Notes under the pieces: generated by a model
The model's database searches: none
Seen by the model: only the letters and a program-made list of their open reading frames with translations
Told to the model about the DNA's origin: nothing
Translations under genes and position numbers: made by a program
In this document: piece by piece, positions 39,515-47,136 of the stretch
How positions within the stretch are numbered: the first letter of the stretch is position 1
Layout of the letters: each line of letters begins with the position of its first letter
Source of the DNA: Metabacillus sediminilitoris
Lineage (GTDB): Bacteria; Bacillota; Bacilli; Bacillales; Bacillaceae
Assembly: GCF_009720625.1 (NCBI RefSeq)
Contig: NZ_CP046266.1
Coordinates: 3,729,501 to 3,793,500 of the forward strand
DNA length: 64,000 nt
Direction of reading: 5' to 3'

Positions 39515-39669
39515 AACAACATCGATTCGTTGATGTTGTTGCCAACCGCGGAGAAGACTTACGTTTCCCCATAAGTTCTTCCTCCGGTTTCTCCTCTCCC
39601 TTTGCCTTCATCCTTTTAGAAATTTAAGGTATTGAAGGACCCTACAGAGAATATCTGTAGGTTTTTTTT
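39515..39669 (+). ncRNA. csfG: CsfG, sporulation-specific small RNA
   Basis: A roughly 155-nt predicted RNA. It opens with an 11-bp hairpin closed by a UUCG loop (39515-39525 with 39530-39540), continues through an imperfect stem with a C-rich loop, then a strongly pyrimidine-rich single-stranded part (about 39568-39616, with CTTCCTCC and TCTCCTCTCCC), and ends in an 8-bp terminator with eight T residues (39641-39669). From memory, csfG of B. subtilis lies between ylbG and ylbH, is read by sigmaF and sigmaG in the forespore, and has conserved pyrimidine-rich segments. Position, promoter and composition all agree. Its targets are unknown; the pyrimidine tracts could pair with ribosome binding sites. 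Confidence 0.82.
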
Positions 39670-39768
39670 ATGTGTTAATATAGACTTTTCATCCCTAATC
39701 GTTCATGTTATAGTGAAAATTCGATTGATTACCCGGGTATCTACTATTTTATTTTAGGGGGAAGATTT

Positions 39769-40158
39769 ATGATACAACGATTTATTGAGTTAGGTGAAGG
39801 CTATTCAGATATTTACGAACTAATAGAAACGACAAAAGCAAATAAAGAGCGTGTTTCAAACTTAATTGCTTTACATACAAAAATAAATGAAAAAGATGTA
39901 ACTTCACTTGTGGTGATTATGCAGCCAACAGAACTTGGGAATTTCCAAGCCTTGTATATTTGCCGCGAAGGGGTTCCTAATCCAAATGTAATAGATAATA
40001 AGCGGTATGCATTATTTACTGAACTTGCCACCTACTTAAATAAAGAGATTATTCAGCTTGAAGTAAAACCATCTAGCATGTTTCACGAGCTAGATCTTTA
40101 TTATCAATATATTATTGGAATTTTAAGGCTTAATCATTATCTTCCAATATTACAATAG
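39769..40158 (+). CDS. Conserved Bacillaceae protein of unknown function
   Basis: 129 residues, soluble, no signal or membrane segment. It begins MIQRFIELGEGYSDIYELIE and contains VTSLVVIMQPTELGNFQALYICREG, KRYALFTELATYL and a C-terminal YYQYIIGILRLNHYLP. I do not recognise a domain with certainty; the sequence reminds me of a small Bacillus family catalogued as DUF7147 and sometimes mislabelled methylthioribose kinase, but it lacks any kinase motif. ATG follows AGGGGGAAG. It lies 100 bp after the csfG terminator on the same strand and is convergent with ylbG, an addition relative to B. subtilis. Confidence 0.75.
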   Translation: MIQRFIELGEGYSDIYELIETTKANKERVSNLIALHTKINEKDVTSLVVIMQPTELGNFQALYICREGVPNPNVIDNKRYALFTELATYLNKEIIQLEVKPSSMFHELDLYYQYIIGILRLNHYLPILQ

Positions 40159-40200
40159 GAAATACAAACAATTGTGTTTTTATTGGAGATCATAAAAATG

Positions 40201-40246
40201 GCTGACCTTTTCGAATATTTACATCCATTTATTCGAAAAGGTCAGC
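40201..40246. terminator. Strong hairpin between converging genes
   Basis: Perfect 17-bp inverted repeat (40201-40217 with 40230-40246) and 12-nt loop, between the 39769 gene and ylbG. No long T run follows directly, but it probably blocks transcription in both directions. Confidence 0.7.
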
Positions 40247-40284
40247 TTATATTGTATATTTTAAAAATTTAAAGAAAGATATGA

Positions 40285-40557
40285 TTATAAGCCAATCTTG
40301 TAATCATATTCTTTTGCCTTATCTACTTTAGATTCGAATTCTAATTTTAAGTAAGGCTTATAAGAAGGTTCTGCATGTTTTACAAACGAGTAGGATGTGA
40401 GCTTTTGAACCGTTTGCTCGACCATCTCCATATTACAATATAACACTACATATTTTAAGCGTTTTGAAACATAGTGAACGTTCCCAAATTTTCTGAGCAT
40501 TTTTATATGCTTTAACGAATGAAGCCAAACAACGATTCCTTGACGCTTTTCAAACAT
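40285..40557 (-). CDS. ylbG: YlbG, DUF2129-family protein
   Basis: 90 residues, basic, soluble: [37 protein letters not shown], followed by [19 protein letters not shown]. This is the UPF0298/DUF2129 family; function unknown. It lies downstream of ylbF as in B. subtilis, but the ylbF terminator at 40704 separates them. Confidence 0.9.
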   Translation of the reverse strand: MFEKRQGIVVWLHSLKHIKMLRKFGNVHYVSKRLKYVVLYCNMEMVEQTVQKLTSYSFVKHAEPSYKPYLKLEFESKVDKAKEYDYKIGL

Positions 40558-40703
40558 AATGATTCTCCCTTATTTATGAAAAAAGAACTTTTTTATTTTA
40601 GATACTTATACCTCAAACAAAGTCTAGCAAATTTTTTCATTTCTAACAATAATTCACCAAAAAAATATTTCTTGAAAAGTTATCTTATATTTTAAACCGT
40701 AAA

Positions 40704-40732
40704 AAAACGAGTCCAATAGGTAGACTCGTTTT
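40704..40732 (-). terminator. Intrinsic terminator after ylbF
   Basis: AAAACGAGTC with GACTCGTTTT, 10-bp stem and 9-nt loop, overlapping the ylbF stop codon; T run on the minus strand. Confidence 0.85.
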
Positions 40733-41180
40733 ATGAAACTTTACAACCGCAACCCCCACCAGAACCACAGCCTCCACCACAGCTTGAGCCGGTATCAAAG
40801 AAAGGATTACCAGTTGGAACCTTTACATGCTCTGAAACGGCTTGACCAACATGAACACTTATTTCATCTAATAATGCTTGCAATTCATTTTCAGCCTTTT
40901 TAAAATTAGAAACACTCTCGTTTAAATCGAGTTCTCTTTTTATATCCCGCATATCCTTTGATATTTTTCGATAGTCTGGATGATATTTACCAAAGCGTTG
41001 GACATCAGTATATAAGTCCTTTGTTTTCGTAAACTTTGAAATAAGTTGCTGAGCATTTTTATCATTTTTTAATATATCATAACTACGTCGATATTCTTCA
41101 GCTGGCTCTGATTGAAGTACTAGGCTAGCTAATTGTTCTGCTTTATCAAGTAGTAACATGCTTTCAATTGTAGCAAACAT
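40731..41180 (-). CDS. ylbF: YlbF, RNase Y specificity factor (Y-complex)
   Basis: 149 residues. Helical YlbF/YmcA core (about 10-115) with long helices such as AEQLASLVLQSEPAEEYRRS and KDMRDIKRELDLNESVSNFK. The tail is Cys-rich: SSCGGGCGSGGGCGCKVS. With YmcA (RicA) and YaaT (RicT) it forms the Y-complex that carries iron-sulfur clusters, directs RNase Y cleavage of specific mRNAs, and affects competence, biofilm and sporulation. The ATG at 41178-41180 follows GGAGGTG; an in-frame upstream start at 41201 is less likely. Confidence 0.95.
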   Translation of the reverse strand: MFATIESMLLLDKAEQLASLVLQSEPAEEYRRSYDILKNDKNAQQLISKFTKTKDLYTDVQRFGKYHPDYRKISKDMRDIKRELDLNESVSNFKKAENELQALLDEISVHVGQAVSEHVKVPTGNPFFDTGSSCGGGCGSGGGCGCKVS

Positions 41181-41312
41181 AGAGTATTTGCACCTCCGCA
41201 ATTCATTTTAACACGAAATACGGAAATTGAAAAATTCTTGACCAGGTTATGCTGCATAAATCGATTAAAGAAATAATAATTTTACATTTATAAATGATAT
41301 TTATTTATATCA

Positions 41313-41741
41313 TTATTGAATATTAATCTGCCAAGACTTTTTCAGATTATAGCTTGTTGAGTCATTATGAAAAACCTCAACTTTCATGTCATGAACACCT
41401 TTATCTAATCCTTTTACAATAAAAGCCGCAGTATTCATATCTTCAACCTTTTTTCCATCCACATATAACACGATATGACCTTCACCAATCACTCTTTTTC
41501 CACCCTTATCTTTAAAAGTAAAATGCGGGATAAAACACTCTACATATACATTTTGATTACGGACATGATGTTTAATTGTTAATGTGGCATTTTGCTGCTG
41601 GCTGACCACTTCTACCGCACTATTTTTCATGTTGCTTACTTGGAGAGGGATAATTTCTACGGAACCTTCAGGTTTTGGCTTGTCTTGTGTACAACCAGAT
41701 AATAAAAAACATATTAACCCAAAAAATAGTAACCTTTTCAT
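41313..41741 (-). CDS. Predicted lipoprotein of unknown function
   Basis: 142 residues. A type II signal peptide MKRLLFFGLICFLLSGC ends in the lipobox LSGC (Cys17), so the protein should be anchored outside the cell membrane. The mature part is beta-rich, with HIVLYVDGKKVEDMNTAAFIVKGL and KGVHDMKVEVFHNDST, resembling an immunoglobulin-like fold. I recognise no named family. RBS AGGAGG precedes the ATG. It lies between ylbE and ylbF, a slot empty in B. subtilis. Confidence 0.8.
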   Translation of the reverse strand: MKRLLFFGLICFLLSGCTQDKPKPEGSVEIIPLQVSNMKNSAVEVVSQQQNATLTIKHHVRNQNVYVECFIPHFTFKDKGGKRVIGEGHIVLYVDGKKVEDMNTAAFIVKGLDKGVHDMKVEVFHNDSTSYNLKKSWQINIQ

Positions 41742-41809
41742 TCTTCCAAGACCTCCTTTTTTGTAGTGTTTACCCAGATCTGCTAATTCATGAATAGTAA
41801 GCGATAAAA

Positions 41810-41838
41810 AAAACGACTTGTGCTAACCAAGTCGTTTT
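41810..41838 (-). terminator. Intrinsic terminator after ylbE
   Basis: AAAACGACTTG with CAAGTCGTTTT, 11-bp stem with a 7-nt loop and T run on the minus strand, at the ylbE stop codon. Confidence 0.85.
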
Positions 41839-42077
41839 TAATCTTGCTGTCTCATTGCTTTAAACATACCGATCATCATAGAAGCCATTTGAATTGAATT
41901 TGAAAATTGCTGTACTTTATGTGGAATGGTTTTTTGATAATAATTCATCATATTTATTTCTAAGGATGCTAAGTCATTTGGATTCCGCGACAGTTTTCTA
42001 AACCATTGAGGCTGCTCTCGTATGAATTTTTGTAATTCTTTATTGCTGCGAATATGTTCTTGAACTTCTTTTCTCAT
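41838..42077 (-). CDS. ylbE: YlbE-like protein
   Basis: 79 residues: RKEVQEHIRSNKELQKFIREQPQWFRKLSRNP and MNYYQKTIPHKVQQFSNSIQMA are typical of YlbE. Small, charged, helical; function unknown. It follows ylbD by 65 bp as in B. subtilis and is probably co-transcribed with it. Confidence 0.9.
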   Translation of the reverse strand: MRKEVQEHIRSNKELQKFIREQPQWFRKLSRNPNDLASLEINMMNYYQKTIPHKVQQFSNSIQMASMMIGMFKAMRQQD

Positions 42078-42142
42078 ACTATCCCCCTACCGGTTCATAT
42101 ACAAACAAAGCTAAATTTAAAGTGGAACTAATGAAGTACAAG

Positions 42143-42538
42143 TTAATCCTTTCTAAATGAAAAGGGATGTTGATTATGATTAGAAGTATTTTGTGATGAA
42201 CCTTTCGTTAGTCCAAATTGATCGAATAAACCTTGAATCGTCGAAATCGTACTGCTCATATTTGAAATATGATGGTTAACAGTATTGGCATCCATTTTTT
42301 TTACGGCTGATAACATTTGTGACATAAAATCGGATTTCTTTTCTACCTCCTTTTGTACTTCTGGCTGATCATCTTGATATTGTTTCCAAATAACATCTTT
42401 GTCTCCAAGTAAATACCAATCTTCGAAAACTTCCTGCCATTGTTTGTTTCCTTTTCTTACCTCTTGTACGAGCTTTGGATGCTCTTTTACAAATTCTTTA
42501 AATTGTTGAACAGATGGATGGTTTTTCTTTGATGTCAT
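42143..42538 (-). CDS. ylbD: YlbD, spore coat protein family
   Basis: 131 residues: SVQQFKEFVKEHPKLVQEVRKGNKQWQEVFEDWYLLGDKDVIW at the N-terminus, then a Lys/Gln-rich middle and HHISNMSSTISTIQGLFDQFGL. B. subtilis YlbD is listed as a sporulation/coat-associated protein under sigmaE control. The ATG at 42536-42538 has GAGGTGAT; an ATG three codons upstream is not favoured. Confidence 0.88.
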   Translation of the reverse strand: MTSKKNHPSVQQFKEFVKEHPKLVQEVRKGNKQWQEVFEDWYLLGDKDVIWKQYQDDQPEVQKEVEKKSDFMSQMLSAVKKMDANTVNHHISNMSSTISTIQGLFDQFGLTKGSSQNTSNHNQHPFSFRKD

Positions 42539-42672
42539 TATTATCACCTCGTTAATACATTTGCCTATTATATCTTATCGTGTAATAGCAATGAATGTTC
42601 GCCCATTTTAACGTTGCTACAGGAATGAAAATTCTGGTAAACTATCACTAACAAAAGGAAAGGATTTGGACA

Positions 42673-43161
42673 ATGACAAAGGAAGAGCTATTACAATTAA
42701 CAAAAGAGATCATACAAAACGCAGATGAAGAAAATCAATATGTTATTGAACTCTTATTAAAAGGACTGAAGCGTAAAGAATTTAATGAAAAAGGCTCATA
42801 TATCAGTGCTCTTCTTCACGCAGTCGGAGAATATAAAGACAACCAGTTTACTATAAAAATACCGAACACACCGATCATTCAAAATGATATAAACATTGTC
42901 CACGGAGGAATTACAGCAACAATACTAGATTCTACTATGGGTGGACTTGTCCATCACATCCTCCCGCCTGATAAAGCTGCCGTAACAAGTGAAATGAAAA
43001 TTAATTATGTAGCACCTGGAATCGGAAAAGAACTGACATGTATTAGTAATACAATACATAAAGGCAATAAAACAGTTGTCACTGAAGGAAAAGTATTTCG
43101 GGATGATGGGACCCTTATTGCACATAGTACAGCAACATTTTTTATCATCAATCGGGGATAA
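42673..43161 (+). CDS. PaaI-family hotdog thioesterase
   Basis: 162 residues, single hotdog domain. The core motif NDINIVHGGITATILDSTMGGLVHH (about 76-100) carries the HGG and the catalytic Asp; VTSEMKINYVAPGIGKELTC and VTEGKVFRDDGTLIAHSTATFFI complete the fold. Predicted acyl-CoA thioesterase with unknown substrate. RBS AAAGGAAAGG. It runs opposite to ylbD and ylbC. Confidence 0.88.
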   Translation: MTKEELLQLTKEIIQNADEENQYVIELLLKGLKRKEFNEKGSYISALLHAVGEYKDNQFTIKIPNTPIIQNDINIVHGGITATILDSTMGGLVHHILPPDKAAVTSEMKINYVAPGIGKELTCISNTIHKGNKTVVTEGKVFRDDGTLIAHSTATFFIINRG

Positions 43162-43224
43162 GTTATGGATGAATGACAAGATATCGTTATCGTTTCATTC
43201 TTAAATTGGTATTAGAATAAAAAT

Positions 43225-43268
43225 CTGCACCCAAAAAATGTTTGTTATATTAAACATATTTGGTGCAG
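43225..43268 (+). terminator. Hairpin after the thioesterase gene
   Basis: CTGCACC with GGTGCAG as outer 7-bp stem and AAATGTTT/AAACATATTT pairing inside, about 60 bp after the stop codon. A T-rich stretch follows. Probable terminator. Confidence 0.65.
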
Positions 43269-43485
43269 GTTCCTATTCTTTTAATCAATTTATTTTTTGT
43301 TGGTTTTAGAATGACAAATATGTACTGATACACGATTGTGTGACAAGAACCTTATTAGATTAAAGGATAAGATTGATACTATTTACTTTGTATACATAAA
43401 CAGAGCCTTTGAGTGGAATTTATTGCTTGTTCAAAGTTGGGAAACAGAATCTAGAAATAAATCTTTATATTTGTTCTTAAAGAAA

Positions 43486-43591
43486 AACAGCTATTGCAAA
43501 GAACGAGACAGTAATGGCAAGAGCAGTAGTTAAGGATACCTTAACTACTAGCTCGTTCCATCAAGCATTTTATTCTTTGCTCTTAGCTGTT
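43486..43591. repeat. Nested imperfect palindrome (about 106 bp)
   Basis: Four arm pairs occur in mirrored order: AACAGCT (43486) with AGCTGTT (43585); GCAAAGAA (43496) with TTCTTTGC (43573); GAACGAG (43501) with CTCGTTC (43552); and a long inner stem around AGTAGTTAAGG (43525-43535) with CCTTAACTACT (43539-43549). The element could fold into one long hairpin or cruciform. It has no T run, so it is not a normal terminator. It could be a relic of a miniature inverted-repeat element or a structured 3' UTR of ylbC. Confidence 0.65.
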
Positions 43592-43609
43592 AAAGAAACA
43601 CAAACTATA

Positions 43610-44671
43610 TTATTGTTTCCATGACTTTATAAAATTTTGAGTATAGTATAAATCGTCTACACCAATACCTAAATGAGTGAATTCTTCATTTAACATTGTA
43701 TCACGGTGTCCTTTGCTATTTAACCAGCCTTCAGATGCCGCAATACCATCGACATATTGAGCTGCAATATTTTCCCCTGCCATTTCATATTTAATATCAA
43801 ATTCGCCAAGACGATCAACCAGGGTTCCTTCCGTTGGAGATTCATGTGAAAAATAGTTATTTTCCTTCATATCTTCACTGTGTAAAAAAGCAACCTGTGA
43901 TGTTTTTTCATCCCATTCTACAGGTGGAATACCATGCCTATCACGAATCATATTCGTAATCGATAATATTTGTTTTTCTACACCAGTCTCTATTTTTTCC
44001 CATTTTGCGTCACCGATTTCTTTCGGTTTTAATAATTCCCCACGATATGTCACTTCATAAGATCTCTGCTTAATGAACGTTTCAGTATCTAAAACACGTA
44101 TACTTGATAAAATGCCATCAAATTTATCAATATATAATTGCACGTATACATCACCAATTTTCACAGTAGGTCTGGTGTTCATATCTTCTTCGGAAAATTC
44201 AAAACGATATGAATTCCCATCATACTCAAGTGAAATACTAGGTGAAACAGGTGCAATTTTAAAAACTTCTTGAATAGGCTGTCCAATTTTAAATGGTTCT
44301 GCAGCCAATTTACTCCCAATACCATAAACCGTAACAACCTTCTGATCTAGAACACCTACTTGTAGATATTGATTATCTTTAGACTCAAAAATCCACCAAT
44401 CATAATCATATGCTGACGGATCAATTCGATCTGGTTCTCCTAGCATTGCAGTTATTTCTTCAGAAGATTTATTCATTAAAGACAATATTCCTTCCTTGGG
44501 TAACTCTTCCTTCAGATTAAATTCTTTATTTTTTGATAATTCTTCGTTTGAAATTTGGACGTTTTCTTCTTCATGTTGTTCGATAGGAGAATATTGCCCG
44601 AAATATATAAATAGTGTATAACTAAGAAATATAATTAAAAAGATAACGGCGGTTCGAATAAAAATACGCAG
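43610..44671 (-). CDS. ylbC: YlbC, membrane-anchored CAP/SCP-domain protein (CTG start)
   Basis: 353 residues from a proposed CTG. The first 30 codons encode a membrane anchor (RIFIRTAVIFLIIFLSYTL), followed by an acidic linker, the CAP-associated N-terminal domain (about 65-200, with AMLGEPDRIDPSAYDYDWWIF) and a CAP/SCP domain (about 220-350: MIRDRHGIPPVEWDEKTSQVAFLHSEDM, FSHESPTEGT, AGENIAAQ, SEGWLNSKGHRDTML). The frame has no ATG, GTG or TTG between an upstream stop and codon 63, yet AGGAGGGG stands 6 bases before the CTG (44669-44671). A start at 44485 would lose the anchor and its own ribosome site. CAP proteins are extracytoplasmic; this one's function is unknown. Confidence 0.85.
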   Translation of the reverse strand: MRIFIRTAVIFLIIFLSYTLFIYFGQYSPIEQHEEENVQISNEELSKNKEFNLKEELPKEGILSLMNKSSEEITAMLGEPDRIDPSAYDYDWWIFESKDNQYLQVGVLDQKVVTVYGIGSKLAAEPFKIGQPIQEVFKIAPVSPSISLEYDGNSYRFEFSEEDMNTRPTVKIGDVYVQLYIDKFDGILSSIRVLDTETFIKQRSYEVTYRGELLKPKEIGDAKWEKIETGVEKQILSITNMIRDRHGIPPVEWDEKTSQVAFLHSEDMKENNYFSHESPTEGTLVDRLGEFDIKYEMAGENIAAQYVDGIAASEGWLNSKGHRDTMLNEEFTHLGIGVDDLYYTQNFIKSWKQ

Positions 44672-44908
44672 ATTAATCCCCTCCTTTTCGATCTACTTTC
44701 TATCATTATATGAAAACTAACCGTTGATATACTAGTTTATTGTCAATTATTAGTAGTGTTACTATTCTTTCCCTACTAATGTGCAGATAAACACTGCATA
44801 GTATGATAAATATTGAAAATGTCATAAATTTTTACTAGATATACACATAATAATTATACTACTTCTGAGAATCTATGTCATGAAATGAATGCTCTATGAA
44901 TTTTTATT

Positions 44909-44940
44909 GCAAAGAAGGAGCGAAAAACACTCCTTCTTGC
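44909..44940 (-). terminator. Intrinsic terminator after ylbB
   Basis: GCAAAGAAGGAG with CTCCTTCTTGC (one bulge), loop of 9 nt, 21 bp after the ylbB stop, with a short T-rich run on the minus strand. Confidence 0.75.
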
Positions 44941-44961
44941 ATATTTTTTATTACCCTTACT

Positions 44962-45378
44962 TCAATGTGTTTCTGAAATATCTGATAAGGCATGACCAGC
45001 TTCATCAGCTGTTGTTAGATTTGTCGATATATCTCCTAATGAAACAATTCCCACTAGTTTTCCATTTTCAACAACCGGCAATCGTCTTATTTGGTGCTTT
45101 GCCATCATATCAGCTGCTTGATCTAAAGAAGCATTCGTGTCAATCGATATGACTTGATCTGTCATAACATTTGTTACCTGATTTGAACCAGGATGTTTTT
45201 CAGCTATGCCTCTCACAACTAAATCTCGGTCAGTAATCATACCAATTAATTTTTGATCTTCAACAATAGGTATTACGCCTACGTTCAAATCCTTCATTTT
45301 AACTGCAACCTCATAGACATTATCTAAAGGCGTACAAAACTCTACATTCGAAGACATAATATCTTTCACTCTTTGCAT
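44962..45378 (-). CDS. ylbB: YlbB, tandem CBS-domain protein
   Basis: 138 residues with two CBS motifs: about 8-60 (FCTPLDNVYEVAVKMKDLNVGVIPIVEDQKLIGMITDRDLV) and about 75-128 (ISIDTNASLDQAADMMAKHQIRRLPVVENGKLVGIVSLGDIS). Such pairs bind adenine nucleotides and often act as energy sensors; no catalytic domain is attached. The target is unknown. RBS AGGAGGAG precedes the ATG. It is divergent from ylbA. Confidence 0.9.
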   Translation of the reverse strand: MQRVKDIMSSNVEFCTPLDNVYEVAVKMKDLNVGVIPIVEDQKLIGMITDRDLVVRGIAEKHPGSNQVTNVMTDQVISIDTNASLDQAADMMAKHQIRRLPVVENGKLVGIVSLGDISTNLTTADEAGHALSDISETH

Positions 45379-45677
45379 ACTATCTCCTCCTTATGATTAG
45401 TTTTTACCAAATGATTCAATTTAATTACTAATTAAATTCTCCTTAAAATTAAACAACTTCCATTGAATCATACAGCGTTTTAACGTTAGTGAAATTTGTA
45501 ATATTTTCACCTATTTTAGTCTTTATCCTAGTATTTAAACAATAAACCAATTTTCGATATGTTTTTATTTTCTAACATAAACAATGAAGATTGTCCTTAT
45601 AGAAGTTTCACTTTCTTTTTTAAAGAGATTTAAGCTATAATATAAATGGTGAAAAGGCTTTTAGGAGGGATATACAT

Positions 45678-46034
45678 ATGAAAATCGAAGGTATTGGTCT
45701 AGAAGGATTAACGTTAGATCTATCTCGCTTAAATGAAATAATGGAAGAAAACGGATTTGTTTTAGCTGGGCAATGGGATTATGAACGTGTGACTTATGAC
45801 CATAAAATTGAATCAAAAGGGGAAGTTTTTTACCTCCGTGTTCAAGGATATGCTATTGAAGGTGATGTTGGTGGAAGACATGCAGTGATTAAATTGATTA
45901 CTCCGCTATTAGGAAAACATTATTACCCGCATGGTGTTGAATATGGTGAGGGTGAGAACTTCCCTTCAACTGTTTTAAATACTAGCAAAAGTCTTTTAAA
46001 GCAAATATCTGAGGCTATTCATCAAGTTATTTGA
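45678..46034 (+). CDS. ylbA: YlbA, YugN-like family protein
   Basis: 118 residues beginning MKIEGIGLEGLTLDLSRLNE with VLAGQWDYERVTYDHKIE, GEVFYLRVQGYAIEGDVGG and HYYPHGVEYGEGENFPSTVL, the YugN-like pattern. Soluble, function unknown. AGGAGGGA precedes the ATG and a TATAAT at 45635-45640 could be the -10. In B. subtilis ylbA lies next to ctaG; here two acetyltransferase loci and ctaM intervene. Confidence 0.88.
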   Translation: MKIEGIGLEGLTLDLSRLNEIMEENGFVLAGQWDYERVTYDHKIESKGEVFYLRVQGYAIEGDVGGRHAVIKLITPLLGKHYYPHGVEYGEGENFPSTVLNTSKSLLKQISEAIHQVI

Positions 46035-46042
46035 TCTTAAAA

Positions 46043-46077
46043 ATGAAAGCGAAGCCAACTTTTGGCTTCGCTTTCAT
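46043..46077 (+). terminator. Hairpin terminator after ylbA
   Basis: Perfect 16-bp stem (46043-46058 with 46062-46077) and ACT loop, 9 bp after the ylbA stop. The T run is poor. Confidence 0.75.
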
Positions 46078-46110
46078 CATATCGTTCGATTATCTATAAT
46101 GTATTATTTA

Positions 46111-47064
46111 TTAAAAAAAGTCAAACAATATCGATGCTCTTGAAGGAGAAATGAGTTTCTGTAACAATGTTAACTGATCTACATCACCTTGGATCTTCCT
46201 ATATTGATAAAGTAAGGAAGGATCACTATATCCTAATAATACTGATGTTAGAGTACCAATTTCCATTCTTAATCCTCTCTAAGGAGGATTCGTACAAGAC
46301 CCCTTTTCTTTTTGAAATCCTTTTATTGATGTCCCATCTATAAAAAATGTTCCATTATTCCAATGACAAATAGAATCTGAAAGATGAAGAATTAAGGGAT
46401 TTTCACTTGGTTTTGAAAACGGATATTTCTCTAAAAATCTTTTTACATTCACAATCCTGCCCATAAAATAAGGATGAGTGTCATTTTGTACTCTTGGATT
46501 TGGTAGAAAAAAAGCAAGTGGATCTTCTTAGTACGTTTTCCAAATAACTTTAATAACCATCGAATCATGCTGATAAATAAATTAAAGGCTTTTAATGAAG
46601 ACAATGCTTCATTTATTGTTTTTCTAACTATTTTTCCACTTTGATTATGTAAAAAGTTTAAATCTTCCTTATTAAAAATATATGTTTTATTTGAGCAAAT
46701 TAGCTCCCAGCCATATTCCCGATAGAAGGGAACTTGAAAAGGATGTAGGTAAATCATGATTATTCATCCAATCAACCGTTGCCTGAATTAGTTTTGCTAC
46801 TTTCCGATTTCTTCTTTCTTCTGGCCAAATTACAACAGAAGGAACACCAGCCATTTTAAACCCTTTATTTTTAATCATCACATCAAGATTATTAATATGT
46901 AGTTATGCCAGTAATTTATAGTCTTCAAAGTCTCCGAGTATATATTGCTTATCTAGCTTCCTTTTTGCCTCTTCCCAATCATATTCTGCTTCAGTAAACT
47001 GAAATGCATACTCTGATAATTTTAGTTCTTTATCATAGTCTTGATCACTTATCGCTCTAATCAC
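46111..47064 (-). pseudogene. Decayed Eis-like GNAT acetyltransferase
   Basis: Fragments of an Eis-type protein (GNAT domains plus C-terminal SCP2-like domain) appear in order but in different frames. It starts at a GTG (47064) with IRAISDQDYDKELKLSEYAFQ, hits an in-frame TAA (46905-46903), continues MIKNKGFKMAGVPSVVIWPEERRN, shifts near 46745 to HPFQVPFYREYGWELICSNKTY, loses an internal segment (about 46500-46640), resumes HPYFMGRIVNVKRFLEKYPF, and shifts again near 46290 to LRMEIGTLTSVLLGYSDPSL, ending DFF-stop at 46111. Complete Eis proteins are near 390-400 residues; here about 318 codons remain. Not expected to be functional. Confidence 0.85.
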
Positions 47065-47136
47065 TTACATTTCACTCCTAATGATGGAAAAGGGCATATT
47101 AATATTCCCCCTTTCCATCAAAAGATTAAACAACAC

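Larger units (their letters stand above)
43162..43609. other. Intergenic region with two palindromic elements
   Basis: 448 bp between the converging thioesterase gene and ylbC. It contains a terminator-like hairpin (43225-43268) and a larger nested palindrome (43486-43591). A 65-codon frame at 43336-43533 has no good start or family and overlaps the palindrome; I do not call it a gene. Confidence 0.6.

Noticed and set aside
43336..43533. 65-codon plus-strand frame in the ylbC 3' region
   Set aside because: GTG start without a ribosome site, odd composition, and its end runs into the palindromic element.
44485..44485. TTG at 44485 as the ylbC start
   Set aside because: No ribosome site and it removes the in-frame membrane anchor and linker; the CTG at 44671 is preferred.
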